DNA from: Arthrobacter sp. H16F315
GTDB taxonomy: Bacteria; Actinomycetota; Actinomycetes; Actinomycetales; Micrococcaceae
DNA: 64,000 bases
Assembly (NCBI RefSeq): GCF_024124825.1
Contig: NZ_JAMXSS010000002.1
Location: forward strand, 3,720,001-3,784,000
Direction: 5' to 3'
This document shows positions 48,592 to 58,332 of the stretch, piece after piece. The first letter of the stretch is position 1. Each line of letters starts with the position of its first letter. The notes under the pieces are model-generated. The model saw only the letters and a list, made by a program, of their open reading frames with translations, did not search any database and was not told the origin of the DNA. The position numbers and the translations under genes are program-made.

Positions 48592-50294
48592 ATGCACTAC
48601 CGTTCCAGAATCGGGGCGCCGATGGCAACCGTGACTGCTGACGGCTCCGAGCGCCTGGGTTTTGTCACCCTGGACCGGTTCCTGCAGCAGCTGCCGCCGG
48701 AGCTGGAAGTCCTTTACGACGGCGGCAACGGCTCGGAACGGCTTCGCTGGGTGGAGCCGAGCGAGCTGGCGGACCCCACCCCGTATCTGCTCGATGGCGA
48801 GTTCCTGCTCACCGCCGGCCTTCCGTTCCTGGGCGGGGGCGGACAGGAGGATTTCGCGGACGCCTACGTGCAGCGGCTGGTGGCAGCGCGCGTCTGCGCG
48901 CTGGGCTTTGGCCTGGAACCCTATTTCGACACTGTCCCGGAAGCCGTTGTCCTGGCCTGCCGGCGACACAACCTGACCCTTGTGGCCGTGCCGAAGACTG
49001 TTCCCTTCGCCGCGGTCGGACTGGAGTTCTCGCAGCTGCTGGAATCGGACAACGCCACCACGTTCCGGCAACTCGCGGACACAAACAGGCAGCTGATGCG
49101 AGCGGTGCTCTCGGCGCGGCCGGAACACGAACTCCTGGCCGCGCTGGTGCAGCAGGTGCCCGTGTGGGCTGCGCTTGTGGGGTCCGACGGCCGGCTGCGC
49201 GCCCGCGGATCCGCCCGAGCGCCGGGAGCGGGCACCACACCGGCCGCGGACATGGCAACGCTGCAGCCGCTGCTGGCGCGGCTGCTCGCCGGCAGCGGCC
49301 CGCGTGTGGAGCTGGACTCATTCGGCACGGCCGGGTCTGAGCTGGTCTTCGGCTATCCCCTGCGCAGCACCCGGGACGCCAATCTGGGCGCGCTGGTGCT
49401 GGGCACCGGCGCGCCGCTGACGCCGGCCCAGAACAGCGTCGTCTCCACCGCCGTCGGGCTCCTGGAACTGCTGGTACGCCAGCGCACCAGCGGTTCGCTG
49501 GCCCCGAGCCAGCTCGCGACGGCGCTGCTGCTGCACCCGGAGAGCCTGGCGACGGCAGGCACCCGCCAGCTCAACGGGCTCAAAGACCTCTTGGCGCAGA
49601 GCATTTCCTCCACCCGGTCCGGCCAGCTGCGTGTGGTTCTTGGCGTCCGGCCTGCCCCCGCGTCCGCGGACGGCCCGGCCGGCAGGGCCGGTCGTGCCGG
49701 CGACAGTCCCGTCCGGGAGCTGCTGGAGTGGCGCAGGATGTTCGATACGAAGCTCGTGGAGATCACCGACGACGGTTTTGCCGCCATTACCAGGCTGAAG
49801 GTCGACGACGGCGTGCTGGCCGGTGTGGAGCGGCTCGGCTGGCGCCTTGTGGTCGGGAGCGCGACCGAACTGTCCGGACTGTCGAACGCTTTCCGTCAGG
49901 CCTCGTCCCTGCGCGGCCGCGTCGAGGCCACCGGAACCAGCGTCCGGGTCGATGAGGTGACGTGGTCGGTGGGCGGGCTGCTCGGCAAGGAGGCGGGGAC
50001 CCTCCTGGCCACCCGGCTGCTGGCCCCCGTACTGGCGCTGGAACCGGAGCGCCGGGACAACCTGATTGGGATCCTCCGCGCGTGGCTTGGCGCGAACGGC
50101 AGCTGGGATGCCACCGCGAAGGCGACGGACCTGCACCGCAACAGCGTCCGGCGGCAGATCGGCATCCTCGCCGAGCTCCTGGACCTCGACCTCAGCGCCG
50201 CCCAAGCCCGGGCAGAGCTCTGGTTTGCCTTGCAGTACGTTCACGATCCCGCCGGCATGATGGCGGCTGACTCCCCGATCCTGGCGTCACCTAG
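48592..50294 (+). CDS. PucR-family transcriptional regulator (frameshifted near its 3' end)
   Basis: Regulator with N-terminal PucR sensor domain (LDRFLQQLPPELEVLYDGGNGSERLRWVEPSEL; LLTAGLPFLG), a GGDEF-like middle region and the C-terminal PucR HTH_30 domain (GILRAWLGANGSWDATAKATDLHRNSVRRQIGILAELLDLDLS). As read, the frame stays open for 833 codons through the opposing hydrolase gene. Adding one C at the run 50273-50276 gives a stop TAG at 50292-50294 after about 567 residues, which leaves a normal 13-nt gap to the convergent gene. ATG 48622 is an alternative start. It likely controls the divergent permease-oxidase pair. Confidence 0.87.
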
Positions 50295-50307
50295 CGCCCG
50301 GTCCGGG

Positions 50308-51099
50308 TCAGCTGCCCCAGGAGCGGTAGGTCTGCGGGCGGCGGTCACCGAGATAGTCGACGCTGTGCCCGGCCCTGCCCGGCGCGGGCAGTTCCGCGAA
50401 CAGCAACTGGGCCGCGGTTCCGGCCGACGCCAGCAGCGAGCCATCCGGTGCCGCAATAACACTGCCGCCCAGGAAGTCGCAGCCGTCCTCGGTTCCGGAG
50501 TGGTTGGCGTAGGCCACCGTCACGTGGTTTTCCAGTGCCCGCGCCCTGACCAGCAGCTGCGGCACCGACTCGAACCCGGCAGCGAGGGCCGTCGGCACCA
50601 GCAGCAGTTCGGCGCCGGCGGCGGCGGCTGCGCGGACAGCCTCCGGAAATTCAACGTCGTAGCAAATAACCATCGAGATCTTGAAGCCGCGAAAATCCAC
50701 CACCCGGGGACGCGCCCGGGCCGGGACAAATGCCTGGTTCTCCGCCGGGCCGAAGAGGTGCACCTTGGCGTAACTCAGGAGCTCGTCGCCGTTCTCATCG
50801 AGGAGGGTGGAGGTAATTTGCCATTCCCCTGCCGCCGTGACCGCGGGAAGGCTGAAAACCAGCGCAATGCCGTGGTTGCGGGCGATCCCTGCGAGGGCGT
50901 GCCGGATGGCCGGCAGCGCAGCAGGGTCGAACTCCGCCCGCAGCCGGAGGGGCGCATACCCCACCGGGAAAAGCTCGGGCGTAAGCAGCAGCCCGGCGCC
51001 GGCCGCGGCAGCCTCGCCGGCAGCCGCATCCACCGCAGCGCAATTCGCTTCTACGTCCAGCACGGCAGCATTCGCCTGCATCAGGGCCAGTAGCACCAT
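50308..51099 (-). CDS. Carbon-nitrogen hydrolase (nitrilase superfamily)
   Basis: Amidase or nitrilase-type hydrolase of small C-N compounds. 263 residues from ATG 51099. The Glu-Lys-Cys triad is intact: Glu42 (LLLTPELFPVGYAPL), Lys112 (SYAKVHLFGPAENQAF) and Cys146 (MVICYDVEFPEAVRAAA). The region YANHSGTEDGCDFLGGSVIAAPDG is typical of the branch with omega-amidase and N-carbamoylputrescine amidase. GAGG lies about 6 nt upstream. It is convergent with pucR. Its place beside an amine oxidase suggests a role in polyamine or amide breakdown, which is inference. Confidence 0.9.
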   Translation of the reverse strand: MVLLALMQANAAVLDVEANCAAVDAAAGEAAAAGAGLLLTPELFPVGYAPLRLRAEFDPAALPAIRHALAGIARNHGIALVFSLPAVTAAGEWQITSTLLDENGDELLSYAKVHLFGPAENQAFVPARARPRVVDFRGFKISMVICYDVEFPEAVRAAAAAGAELLLVPTALAAGFESVPQLLVRARALENHVTVAYANHSGTEDGCDFLGGSVIAAPDGSLLASAGTAAQLLFAELPAPGRAGHSVDYLGDRRPQTYRSWGS

Positions 51100-51351
51100 T
51101 ACCACCTCAGCGTCCGGGGCCCGCCCTCGGCGGCGGACTCTCGCATTCCCAGCGTAGCGACGCGGCGCCCCTGCCGCCCTGGTGCATTTCGGCCCGAAGG
51201 GTGCAGCAGTGGGGCGGAATGCCCCCTCCTTCGCCCCCGGCCCAGGGCACCGGCACTGCGCGGGGCCGGTGGTCAGCCGTTCGCCCCGGCTTCCAAGCTG
51301 CCATGCGTTAACTTCTTGACTACAAGATGCAAATACGGCACGCTTCATTTT

Positions 51352-52542
51352 ATGCCACCACCAACTCGCTCAACGAGGAGCCGAACCAAAAACCCGGGAT
51401 CACAATCCGCGCTCCGGCATTTGAACCAGCAGCGGATCATTGAATGCCTGCTCGCCGGCCCCTCCACCCAGGCCGAACTCGCGCGGCAAACCGGCCTGTC
51501 GACGGCCACGGTTTCAAATATTGTCAAGATCATGCAGGACGCCGGACTGGCCTCCACCGAACCGATCACCAGCTCCGGACGGCGGGCCCTGAACGTCCGG
51601 CTCAACAGCAACGGCGCCGTCGCCGTTGGCATCGACTTCGGCCGCCGGCACCTGCGGGTGGTCCTGGCGTCCCTGAGCTACCACGTCATCGCCGAGGAAT
51701 CGGTACTGCTGCCCTTGGGGCACCACGCCGAGGAGGGCATCAAAGCCGCTGTCGGACTCCTGGATCGGCTCCTGGCGGACAGCGGCGTGGAACGCAGCGC
51801 GGTGGTTGGTGCCGGCGTCGGCATCCCCGGCCCCATTGACCGCCGGACGGGGACTGTGGTGCAGGGTGCGATCCTGCCCGAATGGGTGGGGATCAACATC
51901 CTGCAGCGCCTCGAGGAAGCCTTGGATCTGCCGGTTTTTGTGGACAACGATGCCAACCTGGGTGCCTTGTCGGAAGTCACCTGGGGTCCGCACACGGGCA
52001 TCAACAACCTGATGTTCCTCAAGATCGGCTCCGGCATCGGCGCGGGGCTGATCCTGAACGGGATGCCCTACTACGGCAACGTGGGAATCACCGGTGAAAT
52101 CGGCCATGCGACCATCCATGAGCACGGGCTGGTATGCCGCTGCGGGAACCGCGGCTGCCTGGAAACCATCGCCTCCACCACCACCATGATCGAGCTCCTG
52201 GGCCGCGGCGAGGACAAGCCGTTAACCCCGGAGGACATTGTCCGCAAGGCCCTCGCCCGGGACTCCGCGACCCTGCGGGTGGTGGACGACGCCGGCCTCG
52301 CCGCCGGCCGCGCCCTGGGCAACGTGGCGAATCTGATCAATCCCGAAGTGATCGTGGTGGGAGGCCCGCTGGCGGAACTCGGGGAACTGCTGCTGGACCC
52401 GATCCGCCGGGGCCTGGTCCGGCACGCGGTACCCGTGGTCGGCGAGACAACCGTCCTGACAATGTCCTCCCTGGGTGGCCGCGCGGAAGCCCTCGGTGCC
52501 ACCGCGCTGGTCTTCCAGCACGCCGGAATCCGGCGGAATTGA
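51352..52542 (+). CDS. ROK-family transcriptional regulator (XylR/NagC type)
   Basis: 396 residues from ATG 51352. N-terminal winged-helix: HLNQQRIIECLLAGPSTQAELARQTGLSTATVSNIVKIMQDAG, followed by the sugar-kinase-like ROK domain with VAVGIDFGRRHLRVVLAS, GVGIPGPIDRRTG, FVDNDANLGALSE and the zinc motif VCRCGNRGCLETIAST. This is a sugar-responsive repressor, divergent in no direction: it is upstream of and codirectional with the mms sugar importer, which it most likely controls. A TTGACT -35-like box lies 31 nt upstream of the ATG. Confidence 0.92.
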   Translation: MPPPTRSTRSRTKNPGSQSALRHLNQQRIIECLLAGPSTQAELARQTGLSTATVSNIVKIMQDAGLASTEPITSSGRRALNVRLNSNGAVAVGIDFGRRHLRVVLASLSYHVIAEESVLLPLGHHAEEGIKAAVGLLDRLLADSGVERSAVVGAGVGIPGPIDRRTGTVVQGAILPEWVGINILQRLEEALDLPVFVDNDANLGALSEVTWGPHTGINNLMFLKIGSGIGAGLILNGMPYYGNVGITGEIGHATIHEHGLVCRCGNRGCLETIASTTTMIELLGRGEDKPLTPEDIVRKALARDSATLRVVDDAGLAAGRALGNVANLINPEVIVVGGPLAELGELLLDPIRRGLVRHAVPVVGETTVLTMSSLGGRAEALGATALVFQHAGIRRN

Positions 52543-52564
52543 GATTTTTGTTATCGGGCTGTTG

Positions 52565-52595
52565 CGTTAAAGACTTGACGACAACGCCTGTGATC
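52565..52595 (+). promoter_or_regulatory. Promoter of the mms sugar importer with a CTTGAC-ACAA motif
   Basis: CTTGACGACAA here resembles CTTGACTACAA before the ROK gene (51314-51324). In both cases TTGAC occupies a -35 position; here TTTACT lies 18 nt downstream as a possible -10. The shared 11-mer could be a ROK operator or simply two similar -35 boxes. Confidence 0.4.
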
Positions 52596-52673
52596 CAGTT
52601 TACTTTTTCATCAGACGGCCCTGCGGTTTGCAGGGGCGGACAACGAAGTCATGCATTGGAGGCGTAAGGGCAG

Positions 52674-54230
52674 ATGACGTCCCTCAACACGCACAGCGAT
52701 CCGATAATCCTCGAGATGCGCTCCATCACCAAAGAGTTCCCCGGCGTTAAAGCATTGGCCGAGGTGACCCTGCTGGTGAAGGCGGGAGAAATCCACGCGA
52801 TCTGCGGTGAAAACGGCGCCGGCAAGTCCACCCTGATGAAAGTACTCTCCGGCGTCTATCCGCACGGCACGTACACCGGGGACATCGTCTACCAGAGCGA
52901 AGTCCAGGAATTCAAGGACATCCGGGCCAGCGAGCAGGCCGGCATTGTGATCATCCACCAGGAACTCGCGCTGATCCCGGAGCTTTCCATCATGGAAAAC
53001 ATCTTCCTGGGCAACGAACCCACCAGGCGCGGGGTCATCAACTGGGATGAGGCCCGCAGCCGCTCCATCGAACTCCTGGCCCGGGTCGGCCTGCGCGAGG
53101 ATCCGGACACACCGGTCAAGGAAATCGGCGTCGGCAAGCAGCAGCTCGTGGAAATCGCGAAGGCGCTCAACAAAAAAGTCAAGCTCCTCATCCTGGACGA
53201 GCCCACCGCGGCGCTGAACGAATCCGACTCCCAGCACCTGCTGGACCTGATTCTCGGCCTCAAGGGCCGCGGCATTACCTCGATCATCATTTCGCACAAG
53301 CTCAACGAGATCGAGCAGATCGCGGATTCCATTACGATCATCCGCGACGGCAAGTCGATCGAAACGCTGGACGTCAAGGCCGACGGCGTCGATGAAGACC
53401 GCATCATCAAGGGCATGGTGGGCCGGACCCTGGAATCCAGGTTCCCGGACCACGAGCCCAAGATCGGCCAGACCTTCTTCGAGGTGAAGAACTGGAATGT
53501 GGGGCACCCGCAGATCCAGGACCGACTGGTCTGCAAGAACTCCAACTTTTTTGTCCGCCGCGGTGAAATCGTTGGCTTCGCCGGTTTGATGGGTGCCGGC
53601 CGCACCGAACTGGCACGGTCCCTCTTCGGCCGCTCCTACGGTCGTTTTATCTCCGGCCAGGTGTACAAGGACGGCAAGGAACTGCACCTCAAGAACGTCA
53701 AGCAGGCCATCGACGCCGGTCTTGGCTACGTCACCGAGGACCGCAAGTCCCTGGGCCTGAACCTGCTCGATGACATCAAGGCCACCACGGTCTCCGCCGC
53801 GCTGAAGAAGGTCAGCAAGCACAACATCGTCGATGCCGACCGGGAATTCAGCGTCGCCGAGCAGTACCGCAAGTCGCTGCGCACCAAGGCGCCCTCCGTG
53901 GAAGAAGGCGTCGCCAAGCTTTCCGGCGGCAACCAGCAAAAGGTTGTCCTGGCGAAGTGGATGTTTACCGATCCGGACCTGCTGATCCTGGACGAGCCCA
54001 CCCGCGGGATCGACGTCGGTGCCAAGTACGAGATCTACGGCATCATTCAGCAGCTGGCCAACCAGGGGAAGGGCGTCATCGTCATCTCCTCGGAACTTCC
54101 CGAACTCCTGGGACTCTCCGACCGCATCTACACGATCTTTGAGGGCGCCATCACCGGTGTGCTCGACAAGGACGAAGCCAGCCAGGAAAGCCTCATGAAA
54201 CTCATGACTTCCGCCCGCAAGACCGCCTGA
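52674..54230 (+). CDS. mmsA: Multiple-monosaccharide ABC transporter ATPase MmsA
   Basis: Double-module sugar importer ATPase (CUT2 family). 518 residues. Module 1: [24 protein letters not shown] near 38, [38 protein letters not shown] near 175. Module 2: [16 protein letters not shown] (degenerate Walker A, normal for CUT2), [35 protein letters not shown] and [19 protein letters not shown]. It imports monosaccharides such as xylose, arabinose, glucose or galactose; the specificity is set by ChvE. First gene of mmsA-mmsB-chvE downstream of a ROK regulator. Confidence 0.95.
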   Translation: MTSLNTHSDPIILEMRSITKEFPGVKALAEVTLLVKAGEIHAICGENGAGKSTLMKVLSGVYPHGTYTGDIVYQSEVQEFKDIRASEQAGIVIIHQELALIPELSIMENIFLGNEPTRRGVINWDEARSRSIELLARVGLREDPDTPVKEIGVGKQQLVEIAKALNKKVKLLILDEPTAALNESDSQHLLDLILGLKGRGITSIIISHKLNEIEQIADSITIIRDGKSIETLDVKADGVDEDRIIKGMVGRTLESRFPDHEPKIGQTFFEVKNWNVGHPQIQDRLVCKNSNFFVRRGEIVGFAGLMGAGRTELARSLFGRSYGRFISGQVYKDGKELHLKNVKQAIDAGLGYVTEDRKSLGLNLLDDIKATTVSAALKKVSKHNIVDADREFSVAEQYRKSLRTKAPSVEEGVAKLSGGNQQKVVLAKWMFTDPDLLILDEPTRGIDVGAKYEIYGIIQQLANQGKGVIVISSELPELLGLSDRIYTIFEGAITGVLDKDEASQESLMKLMTSARKTA

Positions 54231-54275
54231 CACTCTGGACCATCCAGAACATTCCGGACCACAAGGACTGACACA

Positions 54276-55544
54276 ATGAACGCGCTCAAGAAGCTCTTTG
54301 GCGGCAATACCCGCCAATTCGGCATGATCTTCGCCCTGGTTGCACTGATCGTCTTCTTCCAAATTTTCACCGAGGGACGCACGCTCACCCCGGGCAACGT
54401 CATCAACCTCTTCAACGGCAACTCCTACATCCTGATCCTCGCCATCGGGATGGTGCTGGTGATTATCGCCGGCCACATCGACCTCTCGGTGGGCTCGGTC
54501 GCGGCATTCGTGGGCGTCAGCGTGGCCCTCATGATCCGTGACTGGGGCATCCCCTGGTACCTCGGCGTCCTCTTTGGACTGCTGCTCGGTGCCCTGATCG
54601 GGGCCTGGCAGGGCTTCTGGACGGCCTACGTCGGGATCCCGGCCTTCATCGTCACGCTGGCCGGTATGCTGCTGTTCCGCGGCTTCAACCAGTTCGTCGG
54701 CAAGTCCAACACCATCCCGGTCCCCGCCGATTTCCAGTACATCGGTTCCGGTTACCTGCCCGAGTTCGGGCCCAACACCGGCTACAACAACCTGACCCTG
54801 CTGCTGGGACTTGCCGGCGTGGCCTTCGTGATCATCAGCGAGATCCGCTCCCGCCGCAAGGCCAAGGCCCTGGGCGCCGAGGTGCCCGAATCCTGGGTGA
54901 CCGTCACCAAACTGGTCCTGATCTGCGGCGCCATCCTGTACGCCACGTACCTGTTCGCGACCGGCCGGCCCGGCACCTCGTTCCCGATCCCGGGGCTGAT
55001 CCTGGCCGTCCTGGTCCTGATCTACGGATTCATCTCCGCCAAGACCATCATCGGCCGCCACGTCTACGCCGTGGGCGGCAACCGCCATGCGGCCGAGCTC
55101 TCCGGGGTGCAGTCCAAGAAGGTCAACTTCCTGGTGATGATGAACATGTCCGTCCTGGCCGGACTCGCCGGCATGATCTTCGTTGGCCGCTCCACCGCCT
55201 CCGGCCCGTTCGACGGCGTCGGCTGGGAACTTGACGCCATCGCGGCCGTCTTCATCGGCGGCGCGGCCGTCACCGGCGGCGTCGGCACCGTGATCGGCTC
55301 GATCGTCGGCGGCCTGGTGATGGCGGTGCTGAACAACGGCCTGCAGCTGCTCGGTGTCGGCGCGGACCTCACCCAGATCATCAAGGGCCTCGTGCTCCTG
55401 ATCGCCGTCGCCTTCGACGTCTACAACAAGACGCAGGGCAAAAAGTCGCTCATTGGCATGATGATGAAAAACTTCGGCCGCAACAACGAGATCAAACCTG
55501 ACGAGACCACCTCCACCAAAGAGGTCATCGCCAAGGGCGCCTAG
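54276..55544 (+). CDS. mmsB: Multiple-monosaccharide ABC transporter permease MmsB
   Basis: Membrane channel of the sugar importer. 422 residues, about ten hydrophobic helices. CUT2 permease features: NSYILILAIGMVLVIIAGHIDLSVGSVAAF near 50, FIVTLAGMLLFRGFNQFVG near 127, GRHVYAVGGNRHAAELSGVQSKKV (EAA-like loop) near 262, and the C-terminal GWELDAIAAVFIGGAAVTGGVGTV. A cytoplasmic insertion with RSRRKAKALGAEVPES near 195 is usual for the XylH/GguB subgroup. Gap to mmsA is 45 nt, to chvE 62 nt. Confidence 0.95.
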   Translation: MNALKKLFGGNTRQFGMIFALVALIVFFQIFTEGRTLTPGNVINLFNGNSYILILAIGMVLVIIAGHIDLSVGSVAAFVGVSVALMIRDWGIPWYLGVLFGLLLGALIGAWQGFWTAYVGIPAFIVTLAGMLLFRGFNQFVGKSNTIPVPADFQYIGSGYLPEFGPNTGYNNLTLLLGLAGVAFVIISEIRSRRKAKALGAEVPESWVTVTKLVLICGAILYATYLFATGRPGTSFPIPGLILAVLVLIYGFISAKTIIGRHVYAVGGNRHAAELSGVQSKKVNFLVMMNMSVLAGLAGMIFVGRSTASGPFDGVGWELDAIAAVFIGGAAVTGGVGTVIGSIVGGLVMAVLNNGLQLLGVGADLTQIIKGLVLLIAVAFDVYNKTQGKKSLIGMMMKNFGRNNEIKPDETTSTKEVIAKGA

Positions 55545-55606
55545 TTCTCCCCTGATCCGTTCCACCACGATTCTCCGCACCCCATCTAAAGAAAGAGAAC
55601 CAAGCA

Positions 55607-56707
55607 ATGCAACTGATTGGTAAAGCAGGAAAGGCAGCGGCAATCGCCGCTATCGCAGCACTGGCGCTGACGGCCTGCGGCCGCACGGATACCGCCACTA
55701 CCGGCGGTACCTCCGGGGCAGCGGGCGGATTCCCGCAGGAATCCTCGATCGGCGTCGCGCTCCCGCAGAAGACGTCCGAGAACTGGGTGCTGGCCGAGAA
55801 GCTGTTCAACGACGGCCTCAACGGCGCCGGCTTCAAGGCAGATGTGCAGTTCGCCAACGGCGGCGTGTCCGAGCAGCAGAACCAGATCAGCGCCATGGTC
55901 ACCAAGGGTGCCAAGGTCATCATCGTCGGCGCCATCGACGGTGCGCAGCTGGGCACCCAGCTCAAGCAGGCCAAGGACGCCGGCGCTACGATCATCGCGT
56001 ATGACCGGCTGCTGCTGAACACCGAGAACGTGGACTACTACGTGGCCTACGACAACTTCAAGGTCGGCGTACTTCAGGGCCAGGCCCTGCTGGACGGGAT
56101 GAAGGCCAAGAAGCCTGAAGGCCCATACAACGTCGAACTGTTCGCCGGTTCCCCGGATGATGCCAATGCGAAGGTCTTCTTCGACGGCGCCATGAGCGTG
56201 CTGAAGCCGAAAATCGACGACGGCACCCTCAAGGTCCTTTCCGGCCAGACCTCGTTCGAACAGGCCGTAACCCAGGGCTGGAAGGCCGAGAACGCCCAGA
56301 AGCGGGCCGACACCCTGCTGACCGGCAGCTACGGCTCGGCAACCCTGGATGGTGTGCTGTCCCCCAACGACACGCTGGCCCGCGCAGTCCTGACCTCGGT
56401 CAAGGCCGCCGGCAAGCCGCTCCCGGTCATCACCGGCCAGGACTCGGAAGTTGAATCCGTCAAGTCCATCCTTGCCGGCGAGCAGTACTCCACCATCAAC
56501 AAGGACACCCGCAAGCTCGTTGAGCACGCAATCACAATGGTCAAGGATCTCCAGGCCGGCAAGAAGCCTGAGATCAATGACGACAAGTCCTACAACAACA
56601 CTGTCAAGGTAGTTCCCGCGTTCCTGCTGGAGCCGGTGATCGTGACCAAGGAAAACGTCAAGACTGCTTACACCGACGACCCGGTACTCGGGCCGCTGAC
56701 GAAGTAG
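55607..56707 (+). CDS. chvE: Sugar-binding lipoprotein ChvE-type
   Basis: Periplasmic-binding-fold lipoprotein presenting monosaccharide to MmsB. 366 residues. Signal peptide with lipobox LALTAC (Cys24), then a Thr/Gly linker. Domain features: IGVALPQKTSENWVLAEKLF near 48, FANGGVSEQQNQISAMVTKGAKVIIVGAIDG near 80, AYDRLLLNTENVDYYVAYDN and the late VITGQDSEVESVKSILAGEQYSTINKDTRKLVEHA. The DRLL and SEVES segments match ChvE/XylF-type ligand sites, where Asp and Asn contact the sugar. Last gene of the operon, followed by an intrinsic terminator. Confidence 0.93.
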   Translation: MQLIGKAGKAAAIAAIAALALTACGRTDTATTGGTSGAAGGFPQESSIGVALPQKTSENWVLAEKLFNDGLNGAGFKADVQFANGGVSEQQNQISAMVTKGAKVIIVGAIDGAQLGTQLKQAKDAGATIIAYDRLLLNTENVDYYVAYDNFKVGVLQGQALLDGMKAKKPEGPYNVELFAGSPDDANAKVFFDGAMSVLKPKIDDGTLKVLSGQTSFEQAVTQGWKAENAQKRADTLLTGSYGSATLDGVLSPNDTLARAVLTSVKAAGKPLPVITGQDSEVESVKSILAGEQYSTINKDTRKLVEHAITMVKDLQAGKKPEINDDKSYNNTVKVVPAFLLEPVIVTKENVKTAYTDDPVLGPLTK

Positions 56708-56729
56708 TTCATTCGTTGATCCAGCATTG

Positions 56730-56766
56730 AGCCCCGGCTCCGCCTGACGGCGGGTCGGGGCTTTTT
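56730..56766 (+). terminator. Intrinsic terminator of the mms operon
   Basis: Stem AGCCCCG (56730-56736) with CGGGGCT (56756-56762) plus inner GCC/GGC pairing, followed by TTTTTG. It lies 23 nt after the chvE stop. Confidence 0.85.
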
Positions 56767-56903
56767 GCTGCCCTCGTGCCGGCGGCCGGAGGCCGGTTTC
56801 ACAGCAGATCCATAGCTCCGGCGGGTGACCTGCACAGCAGCGAGTACCAGTGTGGTCTCATCCGCCGGCTGCTCGGGCCGGCCTGAGTTTTCCTAGGAGT
56901 CAC

Positions 56904-58330
56904 GTGAGCGTCCTTGCCCGGAGTATCGGCAACGCCTTCAGAAACAAGGTCCGAACGGCCGCCGTCGTGGCCGTCCTGGCTGTTGCCATCGGCCTCGCCC
57001 TGGCCATGTTGGTGGCCAACCAAGCTGTTGCAGGAAAGGTCGCAGAGCTCAACGCCTCGGTAGGCACCGTGCTGACAGTCAACCCAGCCGGCGGCCAGGG
57101 CTTCGAAGGCGGCGGTGAGCCGCTCACCGCTGAGCAAGCCACGTCCGCGGCCGCAGTGGCCAATGTAAGCACCGTCGTGGGCACCAAGGCACTCCGTTTG
57201 CGCAACGCCGAGGCGGCCGCCGCCCAGGGCGGGACGGGCGGCCCGGGCGGGCTAGGCGGCCCAGGCGGCCAGTCCGCCACGACCGTGACCACAAGCCTTA
57301 AGGCAGCCATCGACGCCGGGACCCTCGGCGCCCGCAACCAGGCCGCAACGGGCAGCTCCGGCAGCAGTCCAGCAACGGCACCGGCGTTCTCCGTGCCCGT
57401 CACCGCCACCGGCATAGGCGCCGAAGTCGATACCGCCGGCAAGGCCCTTGCACTGACCGGCGGCACGGGCCTCGGCGATTATACGGCCGCCTCCACCGGC
57501 GCCCTCCTGGGAGCCACCCTGGCCGAGAAGAACGGCCTCACGGTCGGTTCCGCATTCACCATCAACAACCAGACGTTCACCGTGACTGGCCTGTTCGATG
57601 CCGGCACGGCCTTTGGCAACAACGCCCTCTACCTCACTCTCCCCACCGCCCAGAACCTCGCGGAACTTCCCGGCGAACTCTCCACCATGATCGTCACCGT
57701 CAACTCCCTGGAGAACGTCGACGCCGCCAAGACAGCGCTGCAGGCTGCGCTCGGCACCGATAAGGCGGATGTCAGCCAGGGCCAGCGCAACCTCGAAACC
57801 GCTGTCAGCTCACTGGGCAGCGTCAAGAACATCTCCCTCATCGCCTTCGTGGCGGCCCTGGCCACGGCCGGGCTGATCATCCTGCTGATCATGGTGATGC
57901 TGGTCCGCGAGCGCCGCCGGGAAATCGGTGTCCTGAAGGCCATTGGCGCACCGAACCGCACCATCGGCCTGCAGTTTGTGCTGGAGGCACTCGTTCTTGT
58001 GGCCCTGGGCAGTGTGGTGGGCGCCGCCGTCGCGTCCTTCGCCAGCGGCGGCATCGCCAGCGCACTGATCAGTTCCAACAGCACCGCCGCGGCCACCCCC
58101 GTCCCGCGCGCCGGGGCCCGCGGATTCCCCGGCGGATTCCCCGGCGGATTCCCCGGCGGCGACCCCGTCGGCGGGGCCAGCCAATTGCTGACCTCCGTCA
58201 CCGCGAGCGCCTCCCCGGCGTTATTGCCGCGGGCATTGCCGCAGTCTTTGGTGTCGCCATCGTCGGGGCGCTGGTCCCGGCCCTGCTTACGGCCCGCATC
58301 CGCCCCATCGAAGTCCTCCGAGGAGAATAG
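56904..58330 (+). CDS. MacB/FtsX-type ABC permease (frameshifted as read)
   Basis: Membrane subunit of a tripartite-like ABC exporter or lipoprotein-handling system. 475 residues after repair. GTG 56904 has AGGAG 6 nt upstream. N-terminal helix (NKVRTAAVVAVLAVAIGLALAMLV), a large extracytoplasmic MacB_PCD-like domain with an unusual Gly-rich insert (about residues 108-125, GGTGGPGGLGGPGG), then helices of the FtsX domain (SLIAFVAALATAGLIILLIMVMLVRERRREIGVLKAIGA). The frame breaks at the C4 run 58213-58216; one more C yields GVIAAGIAAVFGVAIVG and the end PIEVLRGE. A FPGG repeat precedes it. Confidence 0.88.
58122..58157 (+). repeat. Three perfect 12-nt tandem repeats in the MacB-type permease gene
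   Basis: GGATTCCCCGGC repeated three times without change, coding FPGG units in an extracytoplasmic loop. Slippage would change the loop length in steps of four residues without breaking the frame. Confidence 0.8.
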
Positions 58331-58332
58331 CC

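Noticed and set aside
48592..51093. A natural 833-residue PucR protein
   Set aside because: The last 270 codons are antisense to the carbon-nitrogen hydrolase, and a single homopolymer base explains the missing stop.
52611..55643. A 1010-codon open frame on -
   Set aside because: It is antisense to mmsA and mmsB, rich in Asp/Gly/His/Val as is usual for reverse shadows of high-GC genes, and has no known domain.
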